Source: Arthrobacter sp. cf158 (GTDB lineage: Bacteria; Actinomycetota; Actinomycetes; Actinomycetales; Micrococcaceae). From it: a DNA stretch of 64,000 nt. Below, one piece after another: positions 42,063-50,869 of this stretch (positions are counted from its first letter, which is position 1; each line of letters begins with the position of its first letter). The position numbers and the translations under genes were made by a program. A model generated the notes under the pieces. The model searched no databases. It was not told the origin of the DNA and was given only the letters and a program-made list of their open reading frames with translations. Where the stretch lies: the NCBI RefSeq assembly GCF_900106835.1, contig NZ_FNNR01000001.1, forward strand, positions 161,182 to 225,181. The letters run 5' to 3'.

Positions 42063-43411
42063 TTCGCCTCCAACAGCTCGGGAGCGGACTCGATGAACTT
42101 GGAATGATGGGTGACTGCAGCGAACTCGGGACGGGCCAGCAGCATTTTGTGCACCGGGACTGTGGTTTTGACGCCTTCAATGTGCACGTGATCCAAAGCG
42201 TCCAGGGTGGCCGCGATGGCGGCGTCACGATCGGCAGCGTGGACGATCAATTTGGCGAGCATGGAGTCGTAATAGGGGCTCACCACGGATCCGGTGTCCA
42301 CACCGGTATCCACCCGGATTCCGTCGCCGGTGGGCCATTCGATGGAATTCAGGCGTCCGGGACTCGGGAAGAAATTGTTGCCCGGGTCTTCGGCGTTGAT
42401 CCGGCACTCAATGGCGTGCCCCGTGAACGTGATGTCCTCCTGCGTCAGGGACATGGAACCGGTGCCCGCGATGAGCAGCTGCTCCCGGACAAGGTCCACT
42501 CCGGTGATCTGTTCGGTGATGGGGTGCTCCACCTGGATGCGGGTGTTCATCTCGATGAAGGCGGCCTCGTGGTTCCGGGGGTCGTAGAGGAACTCCACCG
42601 TGCCCGCTCCTTGGTAGCCACACTGTCTGGCAAGTTCCACGGAGGACTGCCGGATGGTCTCCCGCACGGAATCGGGGAGGTCTGGTGCGGGAGCTTCTTC
42701 AATGACTTTCTGGGAGCGCCGCTGCATGGAGCAGTCGCGGTCTCCCAGGTGGATGAAGTTGGTGCCGTCGCCCAGAACCTGGACTTCCACGTGGCGTGCG
42801 TGCTCAACAAAACGTTCCAAGTACACGGTGGGGTCGCCAAACACGGACGCTGCCTCGCCGCGGGCCATGTCGATGGTTTCCAGCAGCTCTTCTTCACTGT
42901 TGACGAACCGGATGCCACGGCCCCCGCCGCCTGCGGATGCTTTGACCACCAGGGGGTAACCGATACCGGCAGCGATGGCTACGGCGTCCGCTTCCGGATC
43001 CAGGGGACCGTCGGAACCGCGCAGTACGGGAACTCCGGCTTTGTGGGCGGACTCGCGTGCCAGTGATTTGTTGCCCATCATGTCGATGGCGTCAGCATCG
43101 GGTCCCACCCAGATCAGTCCTGCGTCCGCTACTTTGCGGGCAAAGGAAGAGTTCTCGGAGAGAAAGCCGTATCCGGGGTGGACAGCGTCGCAGCCGGTGT
43201 CCAGCGCCGCGGCAATGATCGCGTCTTGATTGAGGTAGCTGGCAGGGGCTGGGGCGGGGCCAACCACAACGAATTCGTCGGCGGTCCGTGCGGCCAGGGA
43301 GGTGGAATCGGGTTCGCTGACAATAACCACGGTGCTGATCCCCATGTCCCGTGCCGTCCTGATGATCCGTACAGCGATCTCGCCGCGGTTGGCGATGAGC
43401 AGCTTCTTCAT
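42059..43411 (-). CDS. Biotin carboxylase
   Basis: A 450-residue ATP-grasp enzyme that carboxylates biotin with bicarbonate and ATP. Landmarks: KLLIANRGEIAVRIIRTARD at the N-terminus, KASAGGGGRGIRFV (glycine-rich ATP loop), HVEVQVLGDG, and EMNTRIQVEHPITEQITG with the catalytic Arg and Glu residues. Length equals stand-alone AccC. It is not beside fatty-acid carboxyltransferase genes but between a mini-BCCP and pxpBC, so it probably serves this operon specifically. Confidence 0.93.
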   Translation of the reverse strand: MKKLLIANRGEIAVRIIRTARDMGISTVVIVSEPDSTSLAARTADEFVVVGPAPAPASYLNQDAIIAAALDTGCDAVHPGYGFLSENSSFARKVADAGLIWVGPDADAIDMMGNKSLARESAHKAGVPVLRGSDGPLDPEADAVAIAAGIGYPLVVKASAGGGGRGIRFVNSEEELLETIDMARGEAASVFGDPTVYLERFVEHARHVEVQVLGDGTNFIHLGDRDCSMQRRSQKVIEEAPAPDLPDSVRETIRQSSVELARQCGYQGAGTVEFLYDPRNHEAAFIEMNTRIQVEHPITEQITGVDLVREQLLIAGTGSMSLTQEDITFTGHAIECRINAEDPGNNFFPSPGRLNSIEWPTGDGIRVDTGVDTGSVVSPYYDSMLAKLIVHAADRDAAIAATLDALDHVHIEGVKTTVPVHKMLLARPEFAAVTHHSKFIESAPELLEAK

Positions 43412-43420
43412 GATGGTCGC

Positions 43421-43660
43421 CTATCCTTCGCGTACGACGACGATGGGGTCGCCCGGGTTGACCATGTCGCCCTCGGCTACCTCGAACGATTCGAGGACGC
43501 CCGCGACGTCGGACTGGATTTCGGTGAATTGCTTCATGATTTCCACGATGCCCAGGGTCTGTCCGACCTCGATCGTGTCGCCTTCATTGGCGAACGGCGG
43601 CTTGCCCGGGCCGGGCTTGCGGTAAAAGATGCCGGGGAGTGGGGAGACGATGGTTCCCAT
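43421..43660 (-). CDS. Short biotin carboxyl carrier protein
   Basis: A 79-residue biotinyl domain with the modification site EIMK (Lys43), GDTIEVGQTLGIV before it and VAEGDMVNPGDPI after it. It lacks the N-terminal half of typical AccB (about 150 residues), so it is a minimal carrier. It lies 9 nt before the biotin carboxylase gene and would shuttle carboxyl groups to PxpBC. Confidence 0.92.
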   Translation of the reverse strand: MGTIVSPLPGIFYRKPGPGKPPFANEGDTIEVGQTLGIVEIMKQFTEIQSDVAGVLESFEVAEGDMVNPGDPIVVVREG

Positions 43661-43708
43661 AGGGGTGTTCTCGCTTTCAGGGAGTGGGGGATCGTGAAAA
43701 ACAGGAAA

Positions 43709-44503
43709 TCAACGGGCGTCGAGGACGGCTCGGACAGCCGATGCCACCGCAACGGAATTGGGTGCGTCCGAGTGGACGCAGATGCTGCCGAAGGTGATGT
43801 CCAATTCGGTGCCATCAACGGCCAGGACGGGACCGCCGTCGAGCGCTTTTTGTACGCGGTTGGCTGCTGCCTCCGGGTTGGTGGGCTCGGGGCGGCGCTG
43901 GATCAACAGCTCACCGGCCGGACCGTAGTTAAGGTCCACGTACAACTCGGGGATGAACTCCACGCCCATGGCCCTGCACACGGACTCATGCGCCGTCCCT
44001 GCGAGGCCGAAGAATGGGACGCCGAACAGCTTGGCAGTGCCTGCAGCCGCGGCCATGAGTTCCTCGTCGCCGGACAGCATCCCGTACAGGGCGCCATGCG
44101 GTTTGATGTGGTTCAGGGCCAGGCCATGCTTGGCCAGAAAGGCAGTCAGTGCGCCGGTTTGGTACAGGATGATGGACTCGACTTCTTCCGGACGCAGCAC
44201 CATGCGGCGGCGGCCGAAGCCCACGGGATCAGGCAGGCCGGGGTGGGCGCCGACGGCCACTCCGTGCTCGGCCGCAAGCTCCACGGTCCGGTTCATGACA
44301 TCGGGATCGCCGGCGTGGTAGCCGCAGGCAACGTTGGCCACATCAATGATGCGCATTAGCTGCTCGTCATTGCCGAATTCGTGAAGGCCCACGCCTTCGC
44401 CCATGTCCGAGTTCAACAGCACGGACTTCGCGGAGCTGGACGCAGGAGTGCTTGAAGCAGAGGTGCTGGACGCAGAGGTGTTGGGGGTCACATTCGTTTG
44501 CAT
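43709..44503 (-). CDS. pxpA: 5-oxoprolinase subunit A (LamB/YcsF family)
   Basis: A 264-residue LamB/YcsF protein of (alpha/beta) barrel fold: LLNSDMGEGVG, VANVACGYHAGDPDVM, GVAVGAHPGLPDP, HIKPHGALYGML. PxpA is the third component of bacterial 5-oxoprolinase. The ATG at 44503 has TAGCGT 7 nt upstream (leaderless pattern); the GTG at 44530 would lie across that box. The N-terminus carries a Ser/Ala/Thr repeat (SASSTSASSTPASSS). First gene of the operon, divergent from pucR. Confidence 0.9.
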   Translation of the reverse strand: MQTNVTPNTSASSTSASSTPASSSAKSVLLNSDMGEGVGLHEFGNDEQLMRIIDVANVACGYHAGDPDVMNRTVELAAEHGVAVGAHPGLPDPVGFGRRRMVLRPEEVESIILYQTGALTAFLAKHGLALNHIKPHGALYGMLSGDEELMAAAAGTAKLFGVPFFGLAGTAHESVCRAMGVEFIPELYVDLNYGPAGELLIQRRPEPTNPEAAANRVQKALDGGPVLAVDGTELDITFGSICVHSDAPNSVAVASAVRAVLDAR

Positions 44504-44540
44504 GGGGGCAACGCTATCCAAGCGCGACACGCATAGTAAT

Positions 44541-44552
44541 TGTGCAGGCTGC
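44541..44552. promoter_or_regulatory. Candidate PucR-type operator, copy 1
   Basis: TGTGCAGGCTGC lies in the 121-bp divergent region between pxpA and the pucR-like gene. TGTGCAATCTGC (46077-46088), upstream of the NCS1 permease, matches at 10 of 12 positions. Confidence 0.4.
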
Positions 44553-44624
44553 TGAATATGGTGATGCGGATTATGATGTCTGCACTATCAGGCGACCATC
44601 TGCCTGCAGCTCGTGGAGGCCCAA

Positions 44625-46070
44625 ATGCGTATTTCGGACTTGGTGGATGACCCTGACCTGAAGATTTCCCTGCGGGTGCCCGGAAGTCCTGGCCGCTTGG
44701 CCAGGCCCATCACCTGGTGCGCCCCCACAGAACACATGGACCCCACGCCGTTCCTCAGCGTCAATGCCCTGGTGCTGACCAACGGCATGGGCCTCAATGT
44801 GAAGGACTACCGGATTTGGGAAGCGTACGTGGAGCGGCTCCTGGCCGTGCCGGTCTCGGGGCTTGTGTTCGGGTTGGGCGCTGCGCACAGCGAACTTCCT
44901 GCCGGCCTGGTGGAAGCCTGCGAAGCGCACGGCCTTCCCCTGTTGGAGCTGCCACCCGAGGTGCCGTTTGTGTTGGTCATGCGCCACGTGGAGCACGTCA
45001 TCGCCACCGACCGGTATGAGGAGCTGCGGTCCGGCTGGGAACTGGCGGACGAGTGCACCCGGCTCGCCGCCGAGGGGCGCTCGCTGGCCACAGTCCTGGA
45101 GCGCGTTGCCACGTTCGTTCATGCACGGGTGACGTTGGTGGACGACGTCGGCTTCGAACTTATCGGGGCAGGAGACGCCGCCGGAGGTACTGCGCGAACA
45201 ACCCTGCGCATCCCCAGCGGCGAATCGCAGCGTTTCCGGCTCATGATCGAGGGCATCAAAAGCACGGTGGTGCTGCAGCCCATCCTGGGTCCCGTAGCCG
45301 CTGTCATTGCCATGCAACTCAGCTACACCCTGGGTTCCCGTTCGCCGCTGCACTCCCGTGAGGCCGCACGGTTCATGGAAGCGCTCTACGAGGATCGCGG
45401 CATCACGCCCGCGCAGCTGAAACGCTTGGCCGTGGACACTGGATTTGCCCCCGAGGAGAACTGGGGTTCGGTGCTGATCGGCGCTTCCAAGGACATTCCG
45501 CGGTTGAAACTCCGTGCCATTGCGTGGCGGGCCAGGGTGGGGTTGGAGGCGAACTTCGGCATCGTCAGATTCATGGAGGAGAAGGGCCTCACCACCTTGT
45601 TGGTGCAGCAAAAGCGGGGAACGTCCGGCTTGTTGGACATGGTCCGGGACTTCTTTAAGGATGCTCCGGAACTGGCTGTGGTGGTCACCGAGTCCAGCAC
45701 CCTGAACGAACTGCCTCTGGCGTTGAGCCTCGCCAGGCGTCATGTGGGCACACCCGGCGTCAGGACGGCTCCGCTCGCCGACCTGACCGGAATTGTGCAA
45801 GGGCTCCCGAGCGCGGGGTTGGTGGCCATGTCGCAACGCCTGTTGGCACCCTTGGAGTCCGAAGGCGGCACCGCACTGCGGGAGACACTCGACTCGTACT
45901 TGAGGCACAGCGGCAGTTCCAGGGAGATCTGCGATGAACTCTTCATCCACAGGAACACGCTGACGTATCGGATGCGGAAGATCGAGGATGCCTTGGGTCT
46001 GGACCTGTCCGACGGCGAAGTCCGCGCCACGTGCCTGCTCGCCCTGAGTATCGTTGCGGCGCACGCCTGA
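44625..46070 (+). CDS. PucR-family transcriptional regulator
   Basis: A 481-residue regulator. The N-terminal PucR domain (about 1-120) contains RISDLVDDPDLKISL and PITWCAPTEHMDPTPFL; the middle has a GGDEF-like fold of the CdaR type; the C-terminal HTH_30 (about 415-475) is TLDSYLRHSGSSREICDELF followed by HRNTLTYRMRKIEDALG. This family activates purine, allantoin and amino-acid catabolism. GGAGG 5 nt before ATG 44625 sets the start. It lies between the pxp operon and an NCS1 permease and probably controls both. Confidence 0.92.
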   Translation: MRISDLVDDPDLKISLRVPGSPGRLARPITWCAPTEHMDPTPFLSVNALVLTNGMGLNVKDYRIWEAYVERLLAVPVSGLVFGLGAAHSELPAGLVEACEAHGLPLLELPPEVPFVLVMRHVEHVIATDRYEELRSGWELADECTRLAAEGRSLATVLERVATFVHARVTLVDDVGFELIGAGDAAGGTARTTLRIPSGESQRFRLMIEGIKSTVVLQPILGPVAAVIAMQLSYTLGSRSPLHSREAARFMEALYEDRGITPAQLKRLAVDTGFAPEENWGSVLIGASKDIPRLKLRAIAWRARVGLEANFGIVRFMEEKGLTTLLVQQKRGTSGLLDMVRDFFKDAPELAVVVTESSTLNELPLALSLARRHVGTPGVRTAPLADLTGIVQGLPSAGLVAMSQRLLAPLESEGGTALRETLDSYLRHSGSSREICDELFIHRNTLTYRMRKIEDALGLDLSDGEVRATCLLALSIVAAHA

Positions 46071-46076
46071 GGTAAA

Positions 46077-46088
46077 TGTGCAATCTGC
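46077..46088. promoter_or_regulatory. Candidate PucR-type operator, copy 2
   Basis: TGTGCAATCTGC lies 6 bp after the pucR stop and 174 bp upstream of the NCS1 permease; it matches copy 1 at 44541 with only the two central bases differing. Confidence 0.4.
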
Positions 46089-46139
46089 ATAAACCGAGGG
46101 TGTTCTTTTAGGCGACGGCCCGATACCGACTTGTGCGCT

Positions 46140-46153
46140 GCGTCACTAACGTC
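46140..46153. promoter_or_regulatory. 14-bp motif upstream of NCS1 permease, copy 2
   Basis: GCGTCACTAACGTC lies 108 bp before the permease start and matches the 12561 motif at 12 of 14 positions. Confidence 0.35.
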
Positions 46154-46261
46154 AGTTCACGGGCCATGTTGCCCGCCAGCTAAGGAACCGCTCCCCAACA
46201 GGTTTCATCGCGGCGGCAGGAATCCGGGCCCACTCCGTTCGCCTGAACCCTAGGGGTTACT

Positions 46262-47593
46262 TTGTCCTACGCAAATTACGTCATGCCCGAAGCGCGCCGT
46301 GCTCCGCGCTGGTCCCTGACCATGGCATGGTGGGCCTTGTTCTCGGCCATGTTCTGGATCTACGTGGCTGTGGCTTCCGCCAATGCAGTTGGCACCGTCA
46401 ACACCATCATCGGCATGATCCTGACCATCGCCAGCTACGGCATCATCAACCTGGTCCTCTCCCGCTACGCCGCCCGGACGGGGCTCACCGTCGAACTCCT
46501 CTCCCGGACCCTTTTCGGAATCGTCGGATCCGCGCTCGCATCGTTGATTTTCGCGGCCACGGCCATCTACTATGCCGTGTTCGAAGGTTCCATCATCGCG
46601 GTGGCGTTCCAGAAATTCTTCGGCGGCGAAATCACCATGTGGTACGCGATCGTGGTGATCTACGCCCTGCCGCTGGTGGCCGGTGGAGTGCAGAACTGGC
46701 TCGATCGCCTCAATGGCTGGTTGCTGCCTCTGTACTTCGCAGGGCTGGTGGCAGTGGTGGTCGCCGCCACCGCCATCCGCGGTTTCCCGGTCAGCTTCCC
46801 CGAGGGCGTCGCCGACGGTCCCATCCCGGGCTGGCTGACCTCCTACCTCATTTATATGGGCGTGTGGATCATGATGATGTACACGTTTGACTACGCACGG
46901 ATGGCCCGTAAGAAGGACGAGAAATTCCATGGCCGGATCACCTTTGGTTGGGTTTTCTATGCCTTCACCTTCGGCATCAACGGCTTGGTGGGCATCTACA
47001 TCATGAGTGCCTGGGGGCTGGCGGGCACAGAGACAGGGGTGGTGGACGCGTTCATCTCCTCGCTGGGAATCTTCGGCGTGCTGGTGATCTTTATCTCGCA
47101 AACCCGTATCAACACTGCAAACTACTACTTGGCTTCATCCAACCTGGACGCCTTCGCCACCAGGGTGTTCCGTTTGGCGTTGCCCCGTTGGGTCTGGGTC
47201 ATCGTAGCTGGAGCCATTGCCTACCTGCTGATGCTGACCAACGTGCTTTCTTATCTGCTCAAGGCGCTGGCCTGGCAAGGTGTCTTTGTCACAGCCTGGG
47301 TTGCCATCGCCTTGGTCTACATCGCGTTGAACCGCAAGAACGTCAACGAGGTACCGGAGATCCGGCGCGACCGCCTGAGGGCCTTCAGTCCGGGGACGGT
47401 GGCCTGGCTGCTGGCGTCAGGGACGGGCATCCTGCTCACCGAGCAGACGGCTGTCCCGGTACTGGCCCAACTTGCTCCCCTGATCACAGTGGCCTTGGCA
47501 GCCGGCGGCTATTTTGTGGCCTACAGGCTGCAGAAACCGCCTGCCATGGACATCTCGGAGGACGTCCACGTGGATGAGGAACAACTCGTCTAG
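46262..47593 (+). CDS. NCS1-family nucleobase/allantoin-type permease
   Basis: A 443-residue inner-membrane symporter with about 12 helices and a short N-terminus. Blocks are ANAVGTVNTIIGM, AIYYAVFEGSIIAVAFQ, GGVQNWLDRLNGWLLPLY and FISQTRINTANYYLASSNLD, related to the cytosine/purine permease group. TTG at 46262 is taken as start because AGGGG lies 6 nt upstream; ATG 46283 is an alternative. Next to PucR and the pxp operon, it probably imports the cyclic amide that these enzymes open. The substrate is not known. Confidence 0.87.
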   Translation: MSYANYVMPEARRAPRWSLTMAWWALFSAMFWIYVAVASANAVGTVNTIIGMILTIASYGIINLVLSRYAARTGLTVELLSRTLFGIVGSALASLIFAATAIYYAVFEGSIIAVAFQKFFGGEITMWYAIVVIYALPLVAGGVQNWLDRLNGWLLPLYFAGLVAVVVAATAIRGFPVSFPEGVADGPIPGWLTSYLIYMGVWIMMMYTFDYARMARKKDEKFHGRITFGWVFYAFTFGINGLVGIYIMSAWGLAGTETGVVDAFISSLGIFGVLVIFISQTRINTANYYLASSNLDAFATRVFRLALPRWVWVIVAGAIAYLLMLTNVLSYLLKALAWQGVFVTAWVAIALVYIALNRKNVNEVPEIRRDRLRAFSPGTVAWLLASGTGILLTEQTAVPVLAQLAPLITVALAAGGYFVAYRLQKPPAMDISEDVHVDEEQLV

Positions 47594-47628
47594 GCGGCTC
47601 TTCCCTTAGACAACAGACACAACAGACA

Positions 47629-47680
47629 ACGACGGCGGCAGCTGGGTTCCGTAATTACGTAACCCGGCTGCCGCCGTCGT
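47629..47680. terminator. Bidirectional terminator with GACGGCGGC stem
   Basis: ACGACGGCGGCAGC (47629-47642) and GCTGCCGCCGTCGT (47667-47680) pair perfectly; GGGTT and AACCC extend the stem, and the loop holds GTAATTAC. It separates the convergent permease and 303-residue hypothetical genes. Confidence 0.75.
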
Positions 47681-47699
47681 GCGTTGGTAAAAGGTGCCG

Positions 47700-48611
47700 C
47701 TATTGCGCAGGCGCCGGGACCGGGAAGAACACGCGGGGATCCTGCAGGAGCGCGGGGTAGTCGAAGTCGGAGCGCTTGATCACGTTGGTGACCTCGAAGT
47801 TGCGGGCGAAGCGGCCATCCACAGTGATGGGACGGCCCTGGATGAGGCCGACTGCGAACGTCTTGCCGTCGTCGAACGGAATGGCGAGCTCAGTCTTGCC
47901 GGGCAGGGTGCTGAACGCCTGCTCCTGGGCTTGGCGTTTGCGGGTGGGCTTCTTCTCCCGCTGCACCACTGGGCGCTTCTTTGGCCCGCCCACCTGGCGG
48001 CGCGACTTTTCCTCGGCGTACACAAACTGGTACTCGTCCGGATCTGCAACCGCGGCTTTGGCCTTGCCGTGCGGCGGCATGCTGACAACGGTGAGCTGCT
48101 CCGGGCGCTGGTCCTCAACGTTGGCGCGCAGGATCAACAGGGCGTCGTCCTCAGGATCTTCCGAGTGGAACTCGTGCTTGGGCTCCGGCCAGATGTACTC
48201 AAGCTTCTCTTCGGTGCCCGGGAAAAGCTGCGTGTAGAACTTGGGGTCCTTGCCGATCAACTTGGAACGGTGGCTGAGGTGCAGGTCCTCGTGTCCGAGC
48301 CACGGCGGCATGATGATCCGGGACGCGTAGTCCGGGTGTGCGGCCTGCGGGGCGAACTCCGCGATGTTGTCCCGGGTGTTGTCCGGGTGGCCGCGTTTCA
48401 TCCACTCATCAGCCATGGCAAGGCCGTACATGGTGAGCGCCGGTACGTGGCCCATCCACATGCGAACGGCCGGGTGCTGCTGCCAACCGTACTCCGGGAT
48501 CACCAGCGCGCGGAGGACCTGGAGTGCTTCGACGCGCTGTTTGCCGAGCCTTGAAGTGTCGAGCGCCGCGGCGCTCTCACGGAAATCGGCGAAAGGGAGG
48601 AAAGTCTGCAT
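47700..48611 (-). CDS. MSMEG_6728-family protein
   Basis: A 303-residue protein. The N-terminal half (MQTFLPFADFRESAAALDTS, LGKQRVEALQVLRAL, HPAVRMWMGH, SHRSKLIGKDPKFY) matches the actinobacterial MSMEG_6728 family, which shares features with pyrimidine-dimer glycosylase-like proteins. The second half is a basic linker (KKRPVVQREKKPTRKR) followed by about 80 residues of unknown type. I use ATG 48611, because CAAACT lies 6 nt upstream and GTG 48665 adds an unconserved stretch. It is divergent from the adenine deaminase gene. Function unproven. Confidence 0.75.
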   Translation of the reverse strand: MQTFLPFADFRESAAALDTSRLGKQRVEALQVLRALVIPEYGWQQHPAVRMWMGHVPALTMYGLAMADEWMKRGHPDNTRDNIAEFAPQAAHPDYASRIIMPPWLGHEDLHLSHRSKLIGKDPKFYTQLFPGTEEKLEYIWPEPKHEFHSEDPEDDALLILRANVEDQRPEQLTVVSMPPHGKAKAAVADPDEYQFVYAEEKSRRQVGGPKKRPVVQREKKPTRKRQAQEQAFSTLPGKTELAIPFDDGKTFAVGLIQGRPITVDGRFARNFEVTNVIKRSDFDYPALLQDPRVFFPVPAPAQ

Positions 48612-48682
48612 CCTTTCAGTTTGAGGGTGCCGGGCTTGAGAACCAAGTTGAGTGCTCCGGGACACGTGCCACCGTTCGGGCC

Positions 48683-48688
48683 TAGAGT
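48683..48688 (+). promoter_or_regulatory. Leaderless -10 box of the adenine deaminase gene
   Basis: TAGAGT is followed by 6 nt and the GTG start at 48695; no ribosome binding site is present. Confidence 0.5.
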
Positions 48689-48694
48689 TGTCGG

Positions 48695-49726
48695 GTGGAA
48701 ACTTTTGGCGAGAAAACTATTGCCCCGGCGCCCCCGGTTGCCGAACTGCACCTGCACATCGAAGGGACTCTCCAGCCAGAGCTGATCTTTGCCCTGGCCG
48801 AACGGAACGGCATCGAGTTGCCGTATGAAGACATTGAAGAACTCCGGGAAAAGTACGAGTTCTCTGACCTGCAATCCTTCCTTGATCTCTACTACGCCAA
48901 CATGGCCGTCCTGCAGACCGAGCAGGACTTTACGGACATGACGCGTGCCTACCTGAAGCGGGCCGCCGCCGGGGGAGTACGCCACGCGGAAATCATGATG
49001 GACCCCCAAGCCCACGTCTCCCGCGGCGTGGCACTGGAAACCTGCGTGAATGGAGTTGCCGCAGCCCTTGCCACGTCCGAGGAAGACTTCGGTGTGTCCA
49101 CCCTCCTCATTGCTGCGTTCCTGAGGGACATGTCTGAGGAATCCGCGCTTGAGGTACTGGACCAGCTCCTTGCCATGAAGGCACCGATTGCGGGCATCGG
49201 GCTGGATTCGGCAGAGGTGGGTAATCCGCCGTCGAAATTTGAGCGCCTGTACCAGCGCGCGGGCGAGGCCGGGCTGCGTCGGATCGCGCACGCCGGCGAA
49301 GAAGGACCGGCGTCTTACATCATCGAGGCACTGGACATCCTGCACGTGGAGCGGATCGATCACGGCATCCGCTGCATGGAAAACACGGACGTCGTGCAGC
49401 GTTTGGTGGCTGAACAGGTGCCGCTCACTGTCTGTCCCTTGTCGAATGTCCGGCTCCGTGCCGTGGATACGCTGGCCGAGCATCCGCTGCCCGAGATGCT
49501 CGCCATTGGCCTGAACGTCTGCGTGAACTCTGACGACCCCGCGTATTTCGGTGGCTATGTGGACGACAACTTTGAGCAGTTGGTCAAGGTCCTGGAATTC
49601 TCGGTGCCGGAGCAGGCCACCTTGGCCGCCAATTCCATTCGGTCATCGTTCGCCAGCGACGCCCGGAAATCGGTGTTGCTGGATGAAGTCACGGAGTGGG
49701 TTAAAGCCTCGGTGCCACACGCCTAG
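48695..49726 (+). CDS. Adenine deaminase (adenosine deaminase superfamily)
   Basis: A 343-residue zinc amidohydrolase that deaminates adenine to hypoxanthine in purine salvage. The zinc His pair is in ELHLHIEGTL, the catalytic His-Glu in AHAGEEGP, and Asp-Asp in VNSDDPAYFGGY. SDLQSFLDLYY and IGLDSAEVGNPP mark the adenine-specific (fungal Aah1-like) group rather than adenosine deaminase. Start GTG is fixed by the leaderless -10 box. It is monocistronic. Confidence 0.88.
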   Translation: METFGEKTIAPAPPVAELHLHIEGTLQPELIFALAERNGIELPYEDIEELREKYEFSDLQSFLDLYYANMAVLQTEQDFTDMTRAYLKRAAAGGVRHAEIMMDPQAHVSRGVALETCVNGVAAALATSEEDFGVSTLLIAAFLRDMSEESALEVLDQLLAMKAPIAGIGLDSAEVGNPPSKFERLYQRAGEAGLRRIAHAGEEGPASYIIEALDILHVERIDHGIRCMENTDVVQRLVAEQVPLTVCPLSNVRLRAVDTLAEHPLPEMLAIGLNVCVNSDDPAYFGGYVDDNFEQLVKVLEFSVPEQATLAANSIRSSFASDARKSVLLDEVTEWVKASVPHA

Positions 49727-49871
49727 AGCACGGCAGCCGAGACCCGTAGATCACTTGCGGCGCTTGGGATGTCACACTCGGTCACGACACACGGTGTTTA
49801 CCAATTGCAGTCGCGGGAATTAACAATTCATTGGCAAACTGCAAGGGAGTATCCACCGTTGAAGGAGAAGC

Positions 49872-50777
49872 ATGGGCGCGAACACCGCCGAGAACACCAA
49901 CCTTCGTCTGAAGGCCGTACTGGACATCCTCGCTGAAGGCGTGTGGTCCGAGGCAACGCTGAACGCCGGCGAGGTACTGGCCGAAGCGATTGTCCGCGTA
50001 CCTTTCAATGACCATGAGGCTGAACTTCTCAGTGGCGGCATCCCGCGCGGCCACAAGACCCTGACGTCGGCATCGGCCAAATTGGTCAAGGCCGGCTGGC
50101 TGGTCAAGGGCCGTTCGGGCTGGACCATTCCGGAGGACGGGCTGCGCGCGACGGTCGCCTTCCCGGACGCAGCAACGTTCGGATCAGCGCTCGACGCCGG
50201 AACTCCGGTCCCAGCCGATGTTCCCGTTCCGACTGCCCCGCCAGTCAAGCCCCAGGCCAAGAAGGCAGCGGCGACCAAGCGGGCCGCCACCAAGAAGGCT
50301 GCTGCGGCCCCAAAGGTCGCTGCCACTGACGTGGCGGAGCCGAAGGTTGCCGCGGCCAAGGTCTCTGCGCCGAAGGCCGCCGCTGCCAAGGTCGCTGCTC
50401 CGAAGGCCACCGCGAAGAAGGCCACCACCCGCAAGGCGCCGGCCACGGTCAAGGCGGCATCCGACGTCGAGACGTTGCCGCAGCCGGATGCCGTGGCAAT
50501 CGCCGGTGATTTCAACAAGATCCTGGGCGCTCCCGAGGACTGGGCGCCCCAGTACGACGAAGCCCAAATGACGTACAACCCTCTGGTCCAGGTGTGGACA
50601 CTCACGGCGGAACTCCCCGCCGGGTTCTACACCTACAAAATCGCGCTGAACCGCTCGTGGGACGAGAACTATGGTGCGTTCGGCGCCCGTGATGGTGCCA
50701 ACCACGAGTTGAACCACGACGGCGGCCCGGTGACCATCACGTACAGCCACGCGACGCGGGACATCGTGATCGGCTAA
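49872..50777 (+). CDS. Winged-helix, Ala/Lys-linker, X25-like carbohydrate-module protein
   Basis: A 301-residue protein with an unusual three-part layout. Residues about 1-105 look like a winged-helix domain (LKAVLDILAEGVWSEATL, HKTLTSASAKLVKAGWLVKG). Residues about 115-215 are a histone-H1-like Ala/Lys/Pro linker (KKAAATKRAATKKAAAAPK and repeats of AAxKVAAPKA). Residues about 215-301 resemble the X25 module of pullulanases and amylases (AGDFNKILGAPEDWAPQY, LPAGFYTYKIALNRSWDENY). There is no signal peptide, so all parts are cytoplasmic. GAAGGAGAAGC sets the start. Its role is unknown; binding of DNA together with glycogen or maltodextrin is a guess. Confidence 0.75.
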   Translation: MGANTAENTNLRLKAVLDILAEGVWSEATLNAGEVLAEAIVRVPFNDHEAELLSGGIPRGHKTLTSASAKLVKAGWLVKGRSGWTIPEDGLRATVAFPDAATFGSALDAGTPVPADVPVPTAPPVKPQAKKAAATKRAATKKAAAAPKVAATDVAEPKVAAAKVSAPKAAAAKVAAPKATAKKATTRKAPATVKAASDVETLPQPDAVAIAGDFNKILGAPEDWAPQYDEAQMTYNPLVQVWTLTAELPAGFYTYKIALNRSWDENYGAFGARDGANHELNHDGGPVTITYSHATRDIVIG

Positions 50778-50857
50778 GTCTCCGTAGCTCTGAACCCGCC
50801 CTTGTTCGCTCTTCTCTCCGTTCAACGGGGAGCGGGACCGGCAAGGGCAGGTCTGGT

Positions 50858-50863
50858 TAAAGT
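50858..50863 (+). promoter_or_regulatory. Leaderless -10 box of the acylphosphatase gene
   Basis: TAAAGT is followed by 6 nt and the ATG at 50870. Confidence 0.5.
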
Positions 50864-50869
50864 GGACTC

